Both the position numbers and the translations under genes were made by a program. Below, piece after piece: positions 8,549-17,047 of a stretch of 64,000 nucleotides of DNA. A model generated the notes under the pieces. That model ran no database searches. It was not told the origin of the DNA and was given only the letters and a program-made list of their open reading frames with translations. Origin of the DNA: Clostridium caldaquaticum (GTDB lineage Bacteria; Bacillota; Clostridia; Clostridiales; Clostridiaceae); assembly GCF_023806125.1 (NCBI RefSeq), contig NZ_JAMSKT010000019.1, forward strand, positions 1 to 64,000, written 5' to 3'. Position 1 is the stretch's first letter. Every line of letters starts with the position of its first letter.

Positions 8549-10295
8549 ATAAAGTAGTTCGATTTATATTCAATCGTTCAGCTGTACGAGTATTATTCAT
8601 CCCCTCTTCAAGCCAAACTTTTTTAATAATCCTCTGCTCTATTTCTTCTAGTGTTCCTGATAAATCAATAGTTTCTTTATCAATTGGCATCTTTATACGC
8701 TTTAGCACTTTTTCAACATCATCATACTCTATATAAGTATTATTTGCTACTAACATAATTTCTCCGATAACTTCCTTAAATTGATTTAAGTTTCCCTGCC
8801 ACTTAAAATTCTTAAGAAGTTCTATCGCCCCTTCTCTAATGCCAACAATTTGCTTACCAAACTTCACATTAAAATCATTAATATAAATACGTGCTAGACT
8901 TTCTACATCTTCTTTTCTCTCATTTAATGAGGGAAGCTCTAAAGCTAGATGCGACATATAATAATATAGCTCATGTAGAAACTTTCCTTGTTCTATAAGA
9001 CTTAGAATATTATGCCCCGAAGAAGCTATTAGTCTGCAATTCAATTTACTCTTCAATAAATAATCTATTAACTGTTTCTGAACAGATACTGATAATGCAT
9101 CAATATTTTTGAAGAATACCATACCTATTTCAGCTGAAGAAATGATGGCTTTGTCACCATTTTCATTTAATAGATCAGACCAACTCTCTTCTGTAATTAT
9201 ATCGCAGTGAAATACTACTAGAGGATATTGTCTTTTGGAACTATTAAAATGAATGTATTGGGCTAACTTTTCTTTTCCTGTTCCCTTTTCCCCAGTAATC
9301 CATATAGAATCTTCAATGCGGCTATACTTTTCAGCCATTTCCAATGCATATTTCATCTTTTCATTTTTAGATATCATCAAATTTGTAATATTTACAGATA
9401 GATTTTCATCAGGTGAAATTATGAAAACACCTGGAATATCTTTCTCATTATTCAATCTACCTCTTTCAATACGAAATACAGCAAGCTCAGAGTTATTTTC
9501 AAGTAAACAACCTGTAATCTTCCAATATTCATTTTCTATAAATATAAGTGTCTGAAACTCACCCTTTTGAAACACCTCTTTTACTAAGTGCTCCAAGTTT
9601 AATTTATCTCTAAGATTATCCAGATTTTCTTGATAAAAAAGGTTTGAATAAACTGGTTGAAGCCTTTGATTATAAGCAACAATTCCCGCCTTCTCATTTT
9701 GGATAATATTATGAGCCACCAAAAATTCCATTTTAAGCTTTTTAGTATAAGCATAAATTTTTTTTGCATTTTGAAAGGCCTTTAGTACACTTTCTCTGCC
9801 AGAAGTAAGTAATACCCCATTTAAGCCCATTCTCTCTGCTTCCCTAACTGTGATAACATCACCAATAATAACATTGTATCCTTCTTGTTTTAACTTAATT
9901 AATATTTCTTCTACCTGGTCTTCCTTCTGAATAGTATACGTATATATGTCAGCATTTAATATTTCACAAACAGTAGCAGCACTTTCTGAAATTGAGGCGA
10001 AGCCCACAATAGCAGTTTTTCCAGGATAATCCTTTAAAAGTGTTAATACTCTGAGCATATCATATCCTGAAATTTCTACCTCTACAACCGGAATGGAAAC
10101 TTCCTTCTGAATCAACTCTGCAGTACCACCACGGCTAATTATAATATCTGTTCCATTGGTTAATGCTTCTCTTGCAAGCGCCACCCCCTTTTCCATGTCA
10201 CCAACCTCTACTTGCAAATCGAAATCTACATTCTCTTTCATATTTATTATTAACTCCTTCAAACCATTATAAGGAGCAATTACCATAACCTTCAT
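8532..10295 (-). CDS. PrpR-like regulator with a degenerate sigma54-activator domain
   Basis: 587 aa. Residues 1-185 are a PrpR_N-type sensor (starts MKVMVIAPYNGLKE; ISRGGTA at 53-59). A PAS-like region follows, then an AAA+ domain with a normal Walker A (GEKGTGKE, 335-342) and a Fis-type helix-turn-helix at 548-587. The stretch that should carry ELFG...GAFTGA reads DLLNENGDKAIISSAEIG, so the sigma54-contact loop is absent. Walker B has become GMVFFKNID and the arginine finger region reads ELYYYMSH in place of DLYYRL. It can hardly remodel sigma54 holoenzyme, which fits the sigmaA promoter of the operon next door. Start at 10295 chosen for the GAAGGTGAG site; the ATG at 10349 has none. Likely effector: an intermediate of the adjacent pathway. 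Confidence 0.85.
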   Translation of the reverse strand: MKVMVIAPYNGLKELIINMKENVDFDLQVEVGDMEKGVALAREALTNGTDIIISRGGTAELIQKEVSIPVVEVEISGYDMLRVLTLLKDYPGKTAIVGFASISESAATVCEILNADIYTYTIQKEDQVEEILIKLKQEGYNVIIGDVITVREAERMGLNGVLLTSGRESVLKAFQNAKKIYAYTKKLKMEFLVAHNIIQNEKAGIVAYNQRLQPVYSNLFYQENLDNLRDKLNLEHLVKEVFQKGEFQTLIFIENEYWKITGCLLENNSELAVFRIERGRLNNEKDIPGVFIISPDENLSVNITNLMISKNEKMKYALEMAEKYSRIEDSIWITGEKGTGKEKLAQYIHFNSSKRQYPLVVFHCDIITEESWSDLLNENGDKAIISSAEIGMVFFKNIDALSVSVQKQLIDYLLKSKLNCRLIASSGHNILSLIEQGKFLHELYYYMSHLALELPSLNERKEDVESLARIYINDFNVKFGKQIVGIREGAIELLKNFKWQGNLNQFKEVIGEIMLVANNTYIEYDDVEKVLKRIKMPIDKETIDLSGTLEEIEQRIIKKVWLEEGMNNTRTAERLNINRTTLWRKLK

Positions 10296-10334
10296 ATTCT
10301 CACCTTCTAATGTAATTTTACTATTTTCGTTATT

Positions 10335-10343
10335 ATTATACCA
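10335..10343 (-). promoter_or_regulatory. Extended -10 promoter of the PrpR-like gene
   Basis: TGGTATAAT on the minus strand, a TGn-extended -10, about 40 bases before the chosen start; the -35 position is weak (TATTTA). Bases 10344-10469 show nothing else I can name. Confidence 0.6.
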
Positions 10344-10469
10344 TAGCAATTATTGATTAAATACCCAATATATAAGCCACAAAAAAGTTTTATTTAATCT
10401 ACAAAACTTCTTGTAAACAATGATTGCAAGTCAATAAAAACCTATAAAAACTCTTTATTTATTTTGACA

Positions 10470-10520
10470 GAAAAAAATAAAGATATAACTCTTAAATATA
10501 TTATTTTCAGAGTCATATCT
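10470..10520 (-). terminator. Terminator of the SLC13 transporter gene
   Basis: AGATATAACTCT (10481-10492) and AGAGTCATATCT (10509-10520) pair with one mismatch. A run of A in the plus strand (10471-10477) gives the U-tail in the minus direction. Confidence 0.75.
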
Positions 10521-10597
10521 GTATTTTTTATTACAACAAGAACATATTGCCAAAACACCTACAAAAGTCAACTGTTCCTGCTGTTAAAACGTCAGTT

Positions 10598-11878
10598 TTA
10601 CATTGGAAACAATACAACAGCACCAATACAAAGTGCAAGTATTCTTATAAAGTACATAGGAACGGTGAACATCCAAAACTGTGGCAGTTTATATTTACCC
10701 ATTCCAAAGATTATTGCTGGCATACCGTCGATTGGCATATATCCTCCGTTCCAGCCTGATACAACCACGGCAGCTGCAGCAGCGGTAGGATTGAGTCCCA
10801 AGCTCATACAAGCAGCAATGGCAATAGGAGCAAAGATATACACAGAACCCATGTTAGAGCCTGTAAAAGTAGCACAAGTACTAGTCAATAAGGCGAAAAT
10901 TAAGATAATGATAAAAGGGTTCATGTTGTTACCTAGGGCATTAGCCACGTTTTTACCAACCATGGCTGTGAAGCCAGAATTAGCAAGTGCGTCAGCCACA
11001 CCAATAACACCAGCCATCATAATGATCACAGGAGCACCCATATTGTCGCGAACTTCCTTAAAATCAAGAGCACCAATAAAGAGCACAAATGCAGCTGCCA
11101 ATCCCGGAATCACATAAGCTGCATTGCCCAACTTGTTCATGAGCATCATACAGATAACGCTTACAGCGAAAGCAGCAACAACGCAGTATTCTTTCCATGC
11201 AACCATCTTAGTTGACGCAACTTCATTCATAGCCTTATTCTCCTCAGAAGCTTCAGCAACAGGATGATCAGGCAACAAGCGATAAGAAATCAGACACCAT
11301 ACCAGAAAAGCTATGGACATAATCACATTCATCAGGGAGAATTTTACCATAGAAAGTTTTCCAGTGAATCCCGCAGTTTCCAGAACAGTAATCGTAACAC
11401 CGAAGTGTAGCGCCACATTAATTGGAATCAGTGGGTGGTTAGTAGCAAAACCTAAAGGCATCATGAGCTTTGAAGTTGGAAGTTTTTTGCTATATGGAAT
11501 AGTAGCCACCAACGACAGAATAAGCACATAGTAACCTGTAGCTCCACTTCCTACCAGACTGGCTCCAAGCATTACAACCACAATTAGCAGAGCATAACTC
11601 TTGTATCCACCTTTATCTACTAAGGTAATCATAGAGGATTTGACCTTATCAATAAGGCTGGTTTTCTGGAGAGCTGCCATAACTACCATAAAACCGGCAA
11701 TCATGATAACGCTTGGGTTCACAAAGCCTGCAAAAGCCTCCTGAACGGTGGATAGACCAGTTACTACCAGTAGTAAGCAGGCGAGCAGCGGTGGTGCACC
11801 GAACGCAAGCTTGTCCGACATGATGAGTACGATCATCAGTATTAAGATACTAAGGGCAATAATCATTTGTGTTGTCAT
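10598..11878 (-). CDS. SLC13/CitMHS-type carboxylate transporter
   Basis: A 426-aa membrane protein with about ten to twelve hydrophobic segments, of the SLC13/DASS-ArsB fold. Two conserved SNM/GxxxP-like reentrant regions are suggested by TNHPLIPIN and TGSNMGSVY. Such proteins import di- or tricarboxylates or other anions with Na+ or H+. Next to the acid-sugar cluster it probably brings in the substrate acid. It has its own promoter and terminator, so it is expressed separately from the catabolic genes. Its base composition is clearly different: several lines are 45-50% GC against about 33% in the next gene, a sign of recent acquisition from a higher-GC donor. An open frame on the other strand (10464-11117) is only its shadow. 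Confidence 0.8.
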   Translation of the reverse strand: MTTQMIIALSILILMIVLIMSDKLAFGAPPLLACLLLVVTGLSTVQEAFAGFVNPSVIMIAGFMVVMAALQKTSLIDKVKSSMITLVDKGGYKSYALLIVVVMLGASLVGSGATGYYVLILSLVATIPYSKKLPTSKLMMPLGFATNHPLIPINVALHFGVTITVLETAGFTGKLSMVKFSLMNVIMSIAFLVWCLISYRLLPDHPVAEASEENKAMNEVASTKMVAWKEYCVVAAFAVSVICMMLMNKLGNAAYVIPGLAAAFVLFIGALDFKEVRDNMGAPVIIMMAGVIGVADALANSGFTAMVGKNVANALGNNMNPFIIILIFALLTSTCATFTGSNMGSVYIFAPIAIAACMSLGLNPTAAAAAVVVSGWNGGYMPIDGMPAIIFGMGKYKLPQFWMFTVPMYFIRILALCIGAVVLFPM

Positions 11879-12023
11879 TTTATAGTTCTCCTCTCTTTTT
11901 TACACAATTTTTAGGACTCTGAGATTATCTAGATATGTATCTCAAAGCGGCAGTTTGATGACTGCCTTTCAGCACACTTTAATTTGAATCTCAAAATTTC
12001 TCTTAAACCTTTACATCCAAACT
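11879..12023 (-). other. Structured 5' untranslated region of the SLC13 transporter gene
   Basis: The mRNA leader is about 140 nt long. It can form a hairpin from GGCAGT/ACTGCC (loop ATCAA region, near 11950-11970) and a longer one from TGAGAT and ATCTCA arms (near 11918-11945). I do not recognise a known riboswitch class. The ribosome site AGAGGAG lies just after these hairpins, so a regulatory role is possible. Confidence 0.4.
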
Positions 12024-12052
12024 AGTATACCACTTACTTTTTAAATACGCAA
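12024..12052 (-). promoter_or_regulatory. Promoter of the SLC13 transporter gene
   Basis: TTGCGT (12047-12052), a 17-bp spacer and TATACT (12024-12029) on the minus strand. The region from 12053 to 12303 is AT-rich and shows nothing more. Confidence 0.65.
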
Positions 12053-12303
12053 AACTATAAGTGCTTTGATGATTAACATAAAAATAATTTTACCAATCCC
12101 CTCCCTATTGATGAAATTTACTTTTGAAAATTAACTCTTGGTGAATTAGAATTCGTTATCAACCAAAGATGTCAGTTGATATTTGCAACACTTTTTTGTA
12201 GTTAGCTACCTTACATTTTTTATTTTACACTATATTGTTGTATTTTTCAACTGTTTCTTTTTAAATTTTCATATATTTCGAAAAAAATAAACTCAATATA
12301 ATT

Positions 12304-12430
12304 GTAAGCGTCAAAAATTTCTGTATTTACTGATCATTTGTCCTTTGATAAAAATAACTCCAGTAGAATGTTTTAAAGCATTCTACTGGAGTTATTTTAA
12401 ATCTTTTGTTCCATGATGTGCTGTCAAAGT
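12304..12430 (-). mobile_element. IS66-family right-end remnant
   Basis: GTAAGCG at 12304, the hallmark of IS66 termini, starts a block that recurs at 34135 (same order and orientation): TTTCTGTATTTACTG-like sequence, a hairpin around CCAGTAGAAT, then AATCTTTTGTTCCATG. On the minus strand the last part encodes the tail HHGTKD, matching the C-terminus HGTKD of the IS66 transposase remnant at 34 kb. Only the end of the element survives. Confidence 0.7.
12351..12393. terminator. Strong hairpin, likely end of the AtuA-ABC operon
   Basis: AACTCCAGTAGAATG (12356-12370) is perfectly complementary to 12379-12393. On the minus strand it is followed by TTATTTTTATC. It comes from the IS66 remnant but is placed to end the minus-strand operon that finishes at 12545. 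Confidence 0.65.
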
Positions 12431-12544
12431 TATGTATATATTTTTAAAGCTTTATAAATATTAGTTTATTTTTGCCCTCAAATTCCTGATATAAATATTA
12501 GCACTGAGGAGCTTTATAGCTTATTTAAGACAATAGTTTAACCA

Positions 12545-13312
12545 CTATCTGATAAAAATATTATTAATATTATATACAATTGAACTACCTTTATATTCCG
12601 AACGTCTAAAAAGCTTATTTGACTCAAAAAAGCCCTGTGGCAGGGACGGTGAAAATATATCTTGTTTTCCTTCAATACCATCCATAACCCTCTGATCATT
12701 TTCTATAAAGGCATCTATATAACTGACATGGATTGGAGTGCCATTATGTGCCGGACAAATATAATCAAACTCGTTACTCCTCTTTTTTAAAAGCTTCATA
12801 TTCTGCTGATGCTTTTCTACATAACTATAATCTGCAAGCATTAAGAGTACCTGCCCAGCTTCTAATTCGTCTCCACTAAATAGTAGCCTGTTTTCTTTAT
12901 CCAGAAAAGCTATACTTCCAGCATTATGTGCAGGAATCTCAATAACTTCCAAAGTACGCCCACCAAGATCAAAAACATGTCCATTTGTTACAGTTTCAAT
13001 TTTATAATCCAAAGGAAATTCTTCAGGATTACCAAAAGCTTTCTTTGCATCCTGAACTGAATTCGGGTGCATATAGCTAATATCAAACCATCCATTTCCA
13101 CCGGTATGATCAAAATGACCATGAGTATTTGCAACAAATATTGGTAAATCCGTGATTGTTTCTACAAACTGTCGAAGATTCAATCTACTCATTCCTGTAT
13201 CTATCATCATAGCTTTTTCATTTCCAAGCAATAGATAGGAATAGCTTCCCACTCCTTCTATAACCCAGGTATTTTTATTAAATTTTCTCGCGGTAAAAGG
13301 CCTGTCTTGCAT
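12545..13312 (-). CDS. MBL-fold metallo-hydrolase
   Basis: 255-aa metallo-beta-lactamase-fold hydrolase, cytosolic. The zinc motif THGHFDH gives H64, H66, D68 and H69, with H129 (PAHNAGS), D148 (FSGDE) and H189 (PAHNG) completing a binuclear site. Substrate unknown; relatives hydrolyse lactones, thioesters and phosphodiesters. I chose ATG 13312 with GAAAGGGG upstream; the frame extends to a TTG at 13330 that is part of that ribosome site. As last gene of the AtuA-CocE-ABC operon it may open a lactone or thioester made in the same pathway. Confidence 0.85.
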   Translation of the reverse strand: MQDRPFTARKFNKNTWVIEGVGSYSYLLLGNEKAMMIDTGMSRLNLRQFVETITDLPIFVANTHGHFDHTGGNGWFDISYMHPNSVQDAKKAFGNPEEFPLDYKIETVTNGHVFDLGGRTLEVIEIPAHNAGSIAFLDKENRLLFSGDELEAGQVLLMLADYSYVEKHQQNMKLLKKRSNEFDYICPAHNGTPIHVSYIDAFIENDQRVMDGIEGKQDIFSPSLPQGFFESNKLFRRSEYKGSSIVYNINNIFIR

Positions 13313-13385
13313 TTTATTTTCCCCTTTCAAAATAATTTATTCATCAACTTATTAATCAATGCCCCTAGAATGTTAATAAGTTTTC

Positions 13386-14282
13386 CTATCCCTTTATTGA
13401 ACCTATCATTACACCTTTAACAAAGTACTTTTGTACAAATGGATAAATACAAAGAATTGGAACTGTTGAAACCAAAATTGTTGCATATTTTATAAGAGGT
13501 TTATAAATATCAAGATTGTCAGCAACTATTTGCTGAGCAACACTACCACTATCCACAGCATTCTGGTTCTGTAACAAAATCTCTCGCAAGAATAGCTGTA
13601 ATGGATAGAGTTCTCGTTTTTTTAAGAATATGGATGCAAAAAACCATTCATTCCATTTTCCTACAGCATAAAATAGAGCTATAACTGCAACGGTTGCTTT
13701 TACCAAGGGAAGAAGCACCACAAAGAGAATAGTCAAATCATTAGCACCATCTAGACGGGCAGATTCTTCTAGACTGTCTGGAATCGCCAAAAATGCAGTA
13801 CGCATTATAATAATATTCATAACATTAAGCGCACTTGGAATCAGCATTGACCAGCGACTATCCAATAATCCTATATTTTTAACAGTCAAATAAAATGGTA
13901 TCAATCCACCATTAAAAAGCATTGTAAAAGTTACAATAAACATTAATACATTTCTATATTTTAAACTCTTTCTTGAAAGAACATATCCACTAATGACTGT
14001 AAAAAGCATACTAATTGAAGTACCTACTACAACATAAAATATTGTATTGATATAACCTCCTATGATATTAGGATTACGAAAAATTAATCTAAAACCATTA
14101 AAGCTTATCTTACCTTCAGGCCATAACATTATACCGGATTTTGTATTTACAATTCCAGGATCGCTGATAGCCATAAAAAATACATGCAAAAGTGGCGCTA
14201 TACAAATAAAAGCAACTGAAAGCATAAATACATAATTAAATATATCAAATGCCCATTTACCCAGTCCCTTTTTCCTAACCAT
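13386..14282 (-). CDS. ABC sugar-type permease, LplC/YtcP class
   Basis: A 298-aa inner-membrane subunit with six predicted helices and the EAA loop SLEESARLDGANDLTILFVV near residue 180, ending VKGVMIGSIKG, typical of LplC/YesQ-type carbohydrate permeases. It pairs with the permease 12 bp upstream and the lipoprotein before that. No ATP-binding subunit is encoded in the operon, so a shared MsmX-type ATPase would energise it. Confidence 0.88.
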   Translation of the reverse strand: MVRKKGLGKWAFDIFNYVFMLSVAFICIAPLLHVFFMAISDPGIVNTKSGIMLWPEGKISFNGFRLIFRNPNIIGGYINTIFYVVVGTSISMLFTVISGYVLSRKSLKYRNVLMFIVTFTMLFNGGLIPFYLTVKNIGLLDSRWSMLIPSALNVMNIIIMRTAFLAIPDSLEESARLDGANDLTILFVVLLPLVKATVAVIALFYAVGKWNEWFFASIFLKKRELYPLQLFLREILLQNQNAVDSGSVAQQIVADNLDIYKPLIKYATILVSTVPILCIYPFVQKYFVKGVMIGSIKG

Positions 14283-14294
14283 ATAATTCCCTCC

Positions 14295-15266
14295 TTAGAA
14301 CAGACTTGAGTCTGTATATTTACGACTTAGCCAATTACTGAATAAAAGCATTGATGTATTTATTACAGAATTAAATATACCTACTGCAGTACTAAAACTA
14401 TAATTCATATCCAGAAGACCCTTTCTATAGGTAAAAGTGGATATAACATCTGCTGTTTGATAGGTTGCTGGACTATATAGGAGTAGAACCTTTTCAAAGC
14501 CTACACTAAACATTGAACCCATTCTTAAGATAAGAAGAATAACAATTGTAGGCATAATACCAGGTAAGGTTATATGCCATGTCTGTTTCCATCTACCAGC
14601 TCCATCAATTTCTGCTGCCTCATATAACTCTTGATCAATTCCTGATAAGGCAGCTAAATAAATAATACTGCTATAACCCATTCCCTGCCACATATTAGAA
14701 CCAACATAAATTGAACGGAACATACTAGCCTGACCAAGCAGATTCTTTTTCTCAAAACCAAAAATACTTAATAACTGGGTAATAACACCATTACTATTAG
14801 TAAATTCAGATATTATACCACATATTACTACCATGGATATAAAGTAAGGCATATAGCTTATAGTCTGAATAGTTCGTTTAAAAAATTTACCTTTTATTTC
14901 ATTTAAAAGCAATGCAAAAACAATTGGAATAGGAAAGTTAAACAACAGATCATAAAAACTGAGTAAAAATGTATTCCTTAATAATCGAAAAAAATAATAA
15001 CTGTTAAAAAAATCATAAAAATTTTTAAACCCTATCCAAGGACTATTAAATATACCTAAAGCCGGTGAATAACGTTTAAAGGCCATAATAATTCCTGTCA
15101 TTGGAATATAACTGAATATAATAAAATATAAAAGCATAGGAACTGCCATCAAATATATAACAGTGTTTTTACGTATATCAATAGCTATATCTTTAAGTAA
15201 GCTTCTTTTCTTTAATTTAATTTCACCTGTTCCTGGTACTGTATCTTTCAATGTATGCATATTCAA
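14295..15266 (-). CDS. ABC sugar-type permease, LplB class
   Basis: A 323-aa permease with six helices after a charged N-terminus and the EAA loop DQELYEAAEIDGAGRWKQTW near residue 215. It is the LplB/YteP-like partner of the following permease. Substrates of this class are usually oligosaccharides or unsaturated uronides, but the rest of this operon carries no glycosidase, so the ligand is open. A CCTCC (GGAGG) ribosome site precedes the ATG. Confidence 0.88.
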   Translation of the reverse strand: MNMHTLKDTVPGTGEIKLKKRSLLKDIAIDIRKNTVIYLMAVPMLLYFIIFSYIPMTGIIMAFKRYSPALGIFNSPWIGFKNFYDFFNSYYFFRLLRNTFLLSFYDLLFNFPIPIVFALLLNEIKGKFFKRTIQTISYMPYFISMVVICGIISEFTNSNGVITQLLSIFGFEKKNLLGQASMFRSIYVGSNMWQGMGYSSIIYLAALSGIDQELYEAAEIDGAGRWKQTWHITLPGIMPTIVILLILRMGSMFSVGFEKVLLLYSPATYQTADVISTFTYRKGLLDMNYSFSTAVGIFNSVINTSMLLFSNWLSRKYTDSSLF

Positions 15267-15305
15267 CCTCCATTTATAGTTATAAATAATAAAAGTTAGC
15301 TTTTA

Positions 15306-15338
15306 ACTGTTATGGTGATTATTTATCACCATAACAGT
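15306..15338 (-). other. Intercistronic hairpin after the binding-protein gene
   Basis: ACTGTTATGGTGA (15306-15318) is a perfect inverted repeat of 15326-15338. There is no U-run in the reading direction. Such hairpins protect the upstream binding-protein mRNA and keep it more abundant than the permease mRNA. Confidence 0.7.
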
Positions 15339-15353
15339 ATACTAAAAGAAATG

Positions 15354-16982
15354 TTACTTTCTGTTATTAAATCTATCAAGAGCTGTCTGCTGTATCTTAA
15401 TAGCCTCCTCAATTCTCATGTTGTTAATCTGTTTAACAAAATCATCGAATTTGCTTAATGGTTCAGTACCAATTATAAACTTTACAGTCATTTCATTTAC
15501 GTAGGTTGTTATATCGGGCATAATATTACTAAATTCTGAAGATTCATCGGAAGTAAGAGTTACTGGAGGCATTACATAATCTATACCATCTTTAGCCCAT
15601 ACATTACATGCTTCCAATGATGCACTCTGTCCACTTGCATTATATACCTGCCACATACGCTTATAATCTACAACTCCAGGACCATCCCATCTTGCATACT
15701 TATGCATAGCAGCATTTGGAGTCAAATCTCCTGAAGCTTTAAGAACCTTATCTGTCCAAACTGGTTTTCCATCCTTTAGTATAAAGGTATCATTTTCCTT
15801 ACCATAGTTTACTATATTACTTCCTTCTTCAGTGTATAGGTAATCCAGCCATTTAACAGCAAGAATTGGATTCTTACAGCTCTTAGTGATTGCAGTACCT
15901 TCACGTACTTCATAAGAAGGATAATTGAATTTAATCTTCTGATCTGGAGTTTTCTTAGGGGCTTGTATAGCCTCTAAATAGAAATCCGGGTTATCCTTTA
16001 CATTACCATATATAATATAAGCATTAGCTGTAAGACCCCATAAAGTTGAAAACATACCTGTTTTATTACTTGCTGCAAGATTTGCTGGTGCCATAATTTC
16101 AAAACCTGCATCAGTACGCCCCATGAAATCCTTATCAATCAAGCCTTCCTTATACCATTGGTTCATAAGAGTAAGATATTCCTTATATTCAGGCTGACAT
16201 GGACCATATTTTACCTTGCCATTTACTTGATAAAAACTTCCTCCTATATCCCAAGCGGACAAAATCTGATTGAATAAAGGAACACCTGTATTAGGTAAAA
16301 GAAGAGGAGCTTCTACATTTAACTTTGTTTTAAAAGCAGTTAATACCTCATGCCAGTCATCCAAAGTTACAGGAGTCTTCAAGCCTACTTTGTCTAGCAT
16401 GTCCTTACGAACCACAAATCCGGTCCAAGCAGGTTCTGCTCCGTCAGTCAAATGGAAAAATGCCCATCTGTTTCCTGAGTCAGTCACTGTTAGTTTTGCA
16501 ACAGTTGGATTCTTAGACATTAATTTAGAATAATTAGGAGCATATTTTTCAATTAAATCATTCAATTTAAGATACACACCGTCAGCAATAGCTTTATCCG
16601 GACCACCAGGATAGTAAATAGTTCCTTCACGCTCCTGTATTATATCCGGCATATCATCAGAGGCCAGCATCAAGTTAAAAGCCTGCTGTTCTTGTCCTGC
16701 AGTTGGATGGATAAACTCAATATGAACCCCTGTTTTCCTTTCTATCTCCTGCATACTGAGAGTTTCATTGTAATTCTTAATCTGCTCTGAACTTGCATTC
16801 GTAACCCAGTATTTAAGAGTAACAGGCTTATCTGTAAGCGGCAATGAGTTTTCTGTCACTGCAGTCTGTGATACATTTTCAGTGTCCGCAGAAGTATTTT
16901 TACTTGAAGAACATCCTGTTGTCATAGACATAATGATTGAAAAACTTAATAAAAGACCCAGCATAGTTTTTTTTCTTATCAT
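15354..16982 (-). CDS. Extracellular solute-binding lipoprotein (family 1, LipO type)
   Basis: 542 aa. The signal peptide (residues 1-23) ends in MTTGC, so C24 would be lipidated and the protein anchored outside the membrane. The mature part is a type 1/YtcQ-LipO-like carbohydrate-binding fold (YWVTNASSEQ near the start; MLASDDMPDI in the ligand lobe). It delivers substrate to the two permeases downstream. Start ATG with AAGGGGG upstream. As the third functional unit of a sigma54 operon with AtuA and CocE it may bind an ester or glycoside conjugate; this is inference. Confidence 0.88.
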   Translation of the reverse strand: MIRKKTMLGLLLSFSIIMSMTTGCSSSKNTSADTENVSQTAVTENSLPLTDKPVTLKYWVTNASSEQIKNYNETLSMQEIERKTGVHIEFIHPTAGQEQQAFNLMLASDDMPDIIQEREGTIYYPGGPDKAIADGVYLKLNDLIEKYAPNYSKLMSKNPTVAKLTVTDSGNRWAFFHLTDGAEPAWTGFVVRKDMLDKVGLKTPVTLDDWHEVLTAFKTKLNVEAPLLLPNTGVPLFNQILSAWDIGGSFYQVNGKVKYGPCQPEYKEYLTLMNQWYKEGLIDKDFMGRTDAGFEIMAPANLAASNKTGMFSTLWGLTANAYIIYGNVKDNPDFYLEAIQAPKKTPDQKIKFNYPSYEVREGTAITKSCKNPILAVKWLDYLYTEEGSNIVNYGKENDTFILKDGKPVWTDKVLKASGDLTPNAAMHKYARWDGPGVVDYKRMWQVYNASGQSASLEACNVWAKDGIDYVMPPVTLTSDESSEFSNIMPDITTYVNEMTVKFIIGTEPLSKFDDFVKQINNMRIEEAIKIQQTALDRFNNRK

Positions 16983-17047
16983 TTTTCTTTTCCCCCTTTT
17001 TAATTTATAAACAACAGCTTTATTGCTGTTATCAATTTAATTTTTAA

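Noticed and set aside
10464-11117. Open frame of 217 aa on the plus strand
   Set aside because: It is antisense to the SLC13 gene, starts in its terminator and has no family features; a GC-rich shadow frame.
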